A stretch of 38,187 nucleotides of DNA from JANQIV01 sp050117315 (GTDB taxonomy: Bacteria; Bacteroidota; Ignavibacteria; Ignavibacteriales; Melioribacteraceae): positions 1 to 38,187 of the forward strand of contig JASFMY010000052.1 of assembly GCA_050117315.1 (NCBI GenBank), written 5' to 3'. The notes beneath the pieces were generated by a model, which saw only the letters and a list, made by a program, of their open reading frames with translations, searched no databases and was not told the DNA's origin. A program made the position numbers and the translations under genes. Shown here piece by piece: positions 35,234-38,187 of this stretch (positions are counted from its first letter, which is position 1; each line of letters starts with the position of its first letter).

Positions 35234-36463
35234 TTAGTCACAGATAATTTTTAGAAATTTTCGTTTGCCGACTTTAAGAATCATTTCGTTTTCCAATTTA
35301 ATAGTTTCCTTAAAGTCGGATATTTTTTTACTATTAATTGAAACACCGCCTTGCTGAACAAGCCTTCGTGCTTCACTATTTGACGGAGCTAATTTTGTTT
35401 CAACAACCAAGTCTACAATTCCTTTTTCAATACCGGCTTCAAATTTCATTTCCGGTATATCGTCGGGCAGACCTTTGTTTTTGAAAACATTATCAAACTC
35501 TCTTTCTGCATTTTGTGCAGCTTCTGCCGAGTGATACATTTCGACAAGTTTGCGGGCTAATGCCCTTTTTAGGTCTCTCGGATTCTTTGTTGAATCTTCA
35601 AGATAATTTTTTATCTCTTCTAATTCATTCAAATCAACATCAGTAGCCAGCTCGTAGTAAGTATAGATTAAATTATCCGGGAGTGATAATGTCCTTCCGT
35701 AAATATCTTTCGGCAGATCATCAATACCTATATAGTTGTCGTATGACTTGCTCATTTTCTCAACCCCATCTGTTCCAACAAGCAAAGGCATTGTTAAAAT
35801 TACCTGCGGCTCAAGTCCGTGTTCTCTTTGAATATCCCTGCCTACTAGTAAGTTAAACTTTTGGTCGGTTCCACCAAGCTCCACGTCGCTTTTGATAGCT
35901 ACGGAATCCATTGCCTGGGCAAGGGGATAAAGCAGTTCATGCATGCTTATAGGGGTCTGCGATTGAAATCTTTTCGTGAAGTCGTCCCGTTCAAGCATTC
36001 TTGCAACCGTGTATTTTGCGGCAAGATGAATTACTTCCTGGAAGTTCATTTTGCCGAGCCATTCGGAATTGTAAACTATTTTTGTTTTTTCTCTATCCAA
36101 AATTTTTGAAGCCTGTTCCCAGTATGACTTTGCGTTTTCTTTTACTTCATCAATTGTAAGCGGGGGACGTGTCTGGTTTCTGCCTGAAGGATCGCCTATC
36201 ATGCCGGTGAAATCACCGATAATTAAAATTGCCTGATGACCCAGCGATTGAAACTGTTCCAGTTTTCTTAAAACAACCGAATGGCCTAAATGAAGGTCAG
36301 GCCTTGTGGGGTCGCAGCCCAATTTTATGTTTAGCTGTATATTTTTTTTAATAGATTTTTCAATTTTTTTAACTAATTCATCTTCCGGGATAATTTCGGA
36401 AGCGCCTTTTTTAATAAGATCCATTTGTTCATTTAACGGTGGGAATGAAATTTTATTACTCAA
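35234..36463 (-). CDS. tyrS: Tyrosyl-tRNA synthetase
   Basis: A 409-residue class I synthetase that charges tRNA-Tyr. The HIGH-type motif is HLGH (58-61) in DPTRPDLHLGHSVVL; the KMSKS motif is at 236-240 (VEKMSKSYDNYIG). GGTDQKFNLLVGRD in the middle contributes to tyrosine binding. Residues about 345-409 form an S4 RNA-binding domain (VETKLAPSNSEARRLVQQGG). The catalytic domain is of the TyrZ-like (HLGHS) subtype. It lies 14 bases after smpB and 16 before pdaD, all on the minus strand. Confidence 0.97.
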   Translation of the reverse strand: MSNKISFPPLNEQMDLIKKGASEIIPEDELVKKIEKSIKKNIQLNIKLGCDPTRPDLHLGHSVVLRKLEQFQSLGHQAILIIGDFTGMIGDPSGRNQTRPPLTIDEVKENAKSYWEQASKILDREKTKIVYNSEWLGKMNFQEVIHLAAKYTVARMLERDDFTKRFQSQTPISMHELLYPLAQAMDSVAIKSDVELGGTDQKFNLLVGRDIQREHGLEPQVILTMPLLVGTDGVEKMSKSYDNYIGIDDLPKDIYGRTLSLPDNLIYTYYELATDVDLNELEEIKNYLEDSTKNPRDLKRALARKLVEMYHSAEAAQNAEREFDNVFKNKGLPDDIPEMKFEAGIEKGIVDLVVETKLAPSNSEARRLVQQGGVSINSKKISDFKETIKLENEMILKVGKRKFLKIICD

Positions 36464-36477
36464 AACAATACCTTTAT

Positions 36478-36933
36478 TTATAATTTAACTTTTCTTTCAA
36501 GTGATCTTTTGGCATCGCGCTTGGCTATATCTTCACGCTTGTCGTAAGTTTTCTTACCTTTTGCAACACCCAGTTCAACCTTAACTTTACCTTTTGAAAA
36601 ATACAGTCTCAACGGAATTAAAGTATTACCTTTCTCTAAAGTAGCTTTAATCAATTTTCTTATTTCGCTTTTCTTTAACAGCAATCTTCTTTTTCTAAAC
36701 GGTTCGTGATTATTGATGTTTCCGTGTTTATATTGCCCGATATGTACGTTTATAAGCCATACTTCACCGTCAATAATGCGGGCATAACCGTCTACAAGAT
36801 TGGCATTATTATTTCTCAATGCCTTTACTTCAGTCCCCAATAACGAAATTCCCGCTTCATAAGACTGTACAATAAAGTAGTCGTGCCTTGCTTTTTTGTT
36901 TGTAGTAATTATTTTTTCTTTCTGTTCTGACAT
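36478..36933 (-). CDS. smpB: SsrA-binding protein SmpB
   Basis: A 151-residue SmpB, the partner of tmRNA in rescuing stalled ribosomes. Motifs: NKKARHDYFIVQSYEAGISL, LLGTEVKALRNNNANLVDGY, HIGQYKHGNINNHEPFRKRRLLL, LIPLRLYFSKGKVKVELGVAKGKKTYDKRE and the basic C-terminal tail KRDAKRSLERKVKL that inserts in the decoding site. It is the first gene of the smpB-tyrS-pdaD unit; its promoter must lie in the 94 bases shared with the divergent methyltransferase gene. The tmRNA gene is not in the window. Confidence 0.97.
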   Translation of the reverse strand: MSEQKEKIITTNKKARHDYFIVQSYEAGISLLGTEVKALRNNNANLVDGYARIIDGEVWLINVHIGQYKHGNINNHEPFRKRRLLLKKSEIRKLIKATLEKGNTLIPLRLYFSKGKVKVELGVAKGKKTYDKREDIAKRDAKRSLERKVKL

Positions 36934-37027
36934 ATTTTTTCGAAATTAAACTTTCGAATTTATCCCTTAAATAGAATATATGCAATAAATCAATTTATTA
37001 TTATTTCCACTCAATCAAAAAATAATC

Positions 37028-37771
37028 ATGGCTAAAAAACAATATCTCGAACAGGTTGAATACACAAACAATTATTTACATAAATATTTTGAAGGAAATA
37101 TTTCAAACTTTAGTAAATTGAAAATATTGGAAGTTGGCTGCGCTGAAGCAGGATTTTTAAAAGTGATGCAGGAGCATGGCCATTCCGTATGCGGTATTGA
37201 ATTAGATGAAACAAGAGCGGGACTGGCTAAAGAGATCAATAATGATATTGACGTTATAGTTGGCGATATAACAGATGAAAATCTTATCAATAAAATAAAC
37301 GAACAGTATGATCTAATTGTAATGCGCGAGGTAATAGAACATGTTCCCGACAAGGACAAAGCATTTGAGAACCTGTACAAACTCTTAAAAGACGACGGTT
37401 ATTTGTTCATAAGTTTTCCGCCTAAATATTCCGGCTTTGCAGGGCACCAGCAGGTTGGAAGGTCAATATTGAAGTTTACTCCTTACATACATTTATTACC
37501 TGATTTTATTGTTTCCATTTTAGTCAAAATATTTGGTGAAAGTCCAAATTTTGTAAAACATATTAACAGTAATTATGCTACCGGAATATCTATAAGACGT
37601 TTTAACTCTTTGTGCAGAAAATACAATTTTTATTTTCATAAAAAGGAATTTTATTTGTTCAGACCGATTTATAAACAAAGGTTCAACCTGCCTGTAATTA
37701 AAATTTTCAACATACCGTTGCTTAGAGAAATTTTAGCTTTCGGCTGTGAATGTTTGCTACGTAAGAAGTAA
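37028..37771 (+). CDS. Class I SAM-dependent methyltransferase
   Basis: A 247-residue methyltransferase with motif I ILEVGCAEAGFL (33-44), acidic GIELDE (56-61), VGDITDENL and YDLIVMREVIEHVPDKDKAFENLYKLLKDDGYLFISFPP. The methyltransferase 11/23-type core ends near 140; residues 150-247 add a partly hydrophobic tail (TPYIHLLPDFIVSILVKIFG) that may contact membrane or a lipid-like substrate. Divergent from smpB with 94 bases between. The pattern resembles methyltransferases of cell-surface glycan or lipid pathways; substrate unknown. Confidence 0.86.
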   Translation: MAKKQYLEQVEYTNNYLHKYFEGNISNFSKLKILEVGCAEAGFLKVMQEHGHSVCGIELDETRAGLAKEINNDIDVIVGDITDENLINKINEQYDLIVMREVIEHVPDKDKAFENLYKLLKDDGYLFISFPPKYSGFAGHQQVGRSILKFTPYIHLLPDFIVSILVKIFGESPNFVKHINSNYATGISIRRFNSLCRKYNFYFHKKEFYLFRPIYKQRFNLPVIKIFNIPLLREILAFGCECLLRKK

Positions 37772-37840
37772 TAAATAATTGAATTCCACAAAATATAAAA
37801 AACAAGCCCACTGCGTAAAACAGTAAATCATAATAGTTAC

Positions 37841-37906
37841 TTGTTGTCATGGATAGTCATTTATAGCATTCACAATCAATGACCATACATGACCAAATGA
37901 CAACAA
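37841..37906. repeat. Inverted repeat with TTGTTGTCAT arms
   Basis: Arms TTGTTGTCAT (37841-37850) and ATGACAACAA (37897-37906) are perfect inverted copies. Between them the units AGTCATT, AATGACC, ATGACC and AATGACA recur in both orientations, so several alternative foldings are possible. Similar tandem TCATT/AATGA stretches are common in front of small mobile genes in Bacteroidota-type genomes, as far as I recall. Confidence 0.65.
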
Positions 37907-37994
37907 AACATATTATTTGTTGAGCAATCATAAAACTATTATTTTTCTCTTAATCCTACTCTTACTCTCTTAATTTTCTTACTCTTAATCCTAA

Positions 37995-38031
37995 TCATAC
38001 TCTTCTTTCCCTCTTTAACAGAAGAGTATGA
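37995..38031. repeat. 12-base perfect inverted repeat in low-complexity DNA
   Basis: TCATACTCTTCT (37995-38006) and AGAAGAGTATGA (38020-38031) are perfect inverted arms with a 13-base loop. Imperfect symmetry continues outward (CTTAATCCTAA against ATTATGATTATGAG and further TATGATTAAG). It may be a terminus-like palindrome of a mobile element or a terminator, but no T tract follows. Confidence 0.62.
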
Positions 38032-38160
38032 GCAAGATTATGATTATGAGTATGATTAAGAAGTTGAACGAAACCGCCAAAGCGGCAGCACCGTGTTCAT
38101 TGAAATATTGAGTGAGTATTTTTTATATTCTTCCATCACCACAAAAATAAGGAGTAAGAA

Positions 38161-38187
38161 ATGGGAGAATTAAGAGAAAAAATGCTG
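38161..38187 (+). CDS. Start of a gene cut by the window edge, possibly a tyrosine recombinase
   Basis: ATG at 38161 follows a strong ribosome-binding site (ATAAGGAGTAAG) and gives MGELREKML before the window ends. An opening of this type is common in tyrosine-type integrases of Bacteroidota-related genomes, and the palindromes just upstream would fit a mobile element. Nine codons cannot prove it; start position is good, identity is a guess. Confidence 0.45.

Larger units (their letters stand above)
37772..38160. other. Repeat-rich gap before the last gene
   Basis: About 390 bases without a gene. They hold two inverted repeats (separate entries), a low-complexity stretch alternating CTCTTA/TAATC and ATTATGAGTATGA units (37950-38060), and a small hairpin CCGC-CAAA-GCGG (38074-38085). 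A ribosome-binding site AAGGAG lies just before 38161. The composition looks like an edge of a mobile or dispersed repeat. Confidence 0.5.

Noticed and set aside
37950..38060. CRISPR-like array in the low-complexity stretch
   Set aside because: Units are short, unequal and partly inverted, without constant-length repeats and unique spacers.

Overview
The window reads as AT-rich chromosomal DNA from a Gram-negative bacterium of the Bacteroidota/Chlorobiota side of the tree, most likely an Ignavibacteria-type organism. This is inferred from the gene mix, not from a marker search: a TonB-dependent receptor with a CarboxypepD_reg-like N-terminus, a lipoprotein MltD-type transglycosylase with many LysM repeats, LytTR response regulators, a pyruvoyl-dependent arginine decarboxylase beside tyrS/smpB, frequent weak Shine-Dalgarno sites, and dispersed palindromes like those common in that group.

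Layout. (1) 636-4636, signalling: a REC-PAS-kinase-like protein whose phosphoacceptor His appears replaced by Asn, then a broken gene for an [FeFe]-hydrogenase-like/FeS/methyl-accepting sensor interrupted by two in-frame TAA codons. (2) 5153-12442, a tight stress operon prkA - yeaH (DUF444) - spoVR plus a fourth gene, a divergent second PrkA-like P-loop protein with an altered Walker B. (3) 12560-16361, a PAS/GAF histidine kinase, its adjacent REC-LytTR regulator and a single-domain receiver. (4) 16640-19109, a POT peptide transporter and an Xaa-Pro peptidase, a peptide-use pair. (5) 19110-21577, an accessory patch: two palindromic repeats, a frameshifted orphan higA antitoxin, and an unrecognised three-gene cassette ending in a PD-(D/E)xK-like protein resembling DUF6602. 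(6) 21784-24624, the LysM transglycosylase. (7) 24663-34555, a thiamin regulon under two nearly identical TPP riboswitches: the first leads methyltransferase-thiM-thiE-thiL-thiD-tenA, the second a TonB receptor, thiN and a sodium:solute symporter. (8) 34672-36933 on the minus strand, smpB-tyrS-pyruvoyl arginine decarboxylase. (9) 37028-38187, a methyltransferase, a repeat-rich gap and the first codons of one more gene.

How it fits together. The thiamin genes form a salvage system: uptake (TonB receptor, symporter), recovery of pyrimidine and thiazole moieties (TenA, ThiD, ThiM), joining (ThiE), and pyrophosphate formation (ThiL from TMP, ThiN from thiamin). No de novo genes (thiC, thiG, thiS, thiH) are in the window. 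The first riboswitch is a duplicate of the second: it still carries the ribosome-binding site and first codons of the TonB receptor gene, now a 34-codon stub.

Best candidates for something undescribed: the three-gene cassette at 19795-21577, the four-gene PrkA operon with its Walker-B-altered paralogue, and the methyltransferase embedded in the TPP-controlled salvage operon. No tRNA, rRNA, CRISPR array or complete insertion sequence was recognised.
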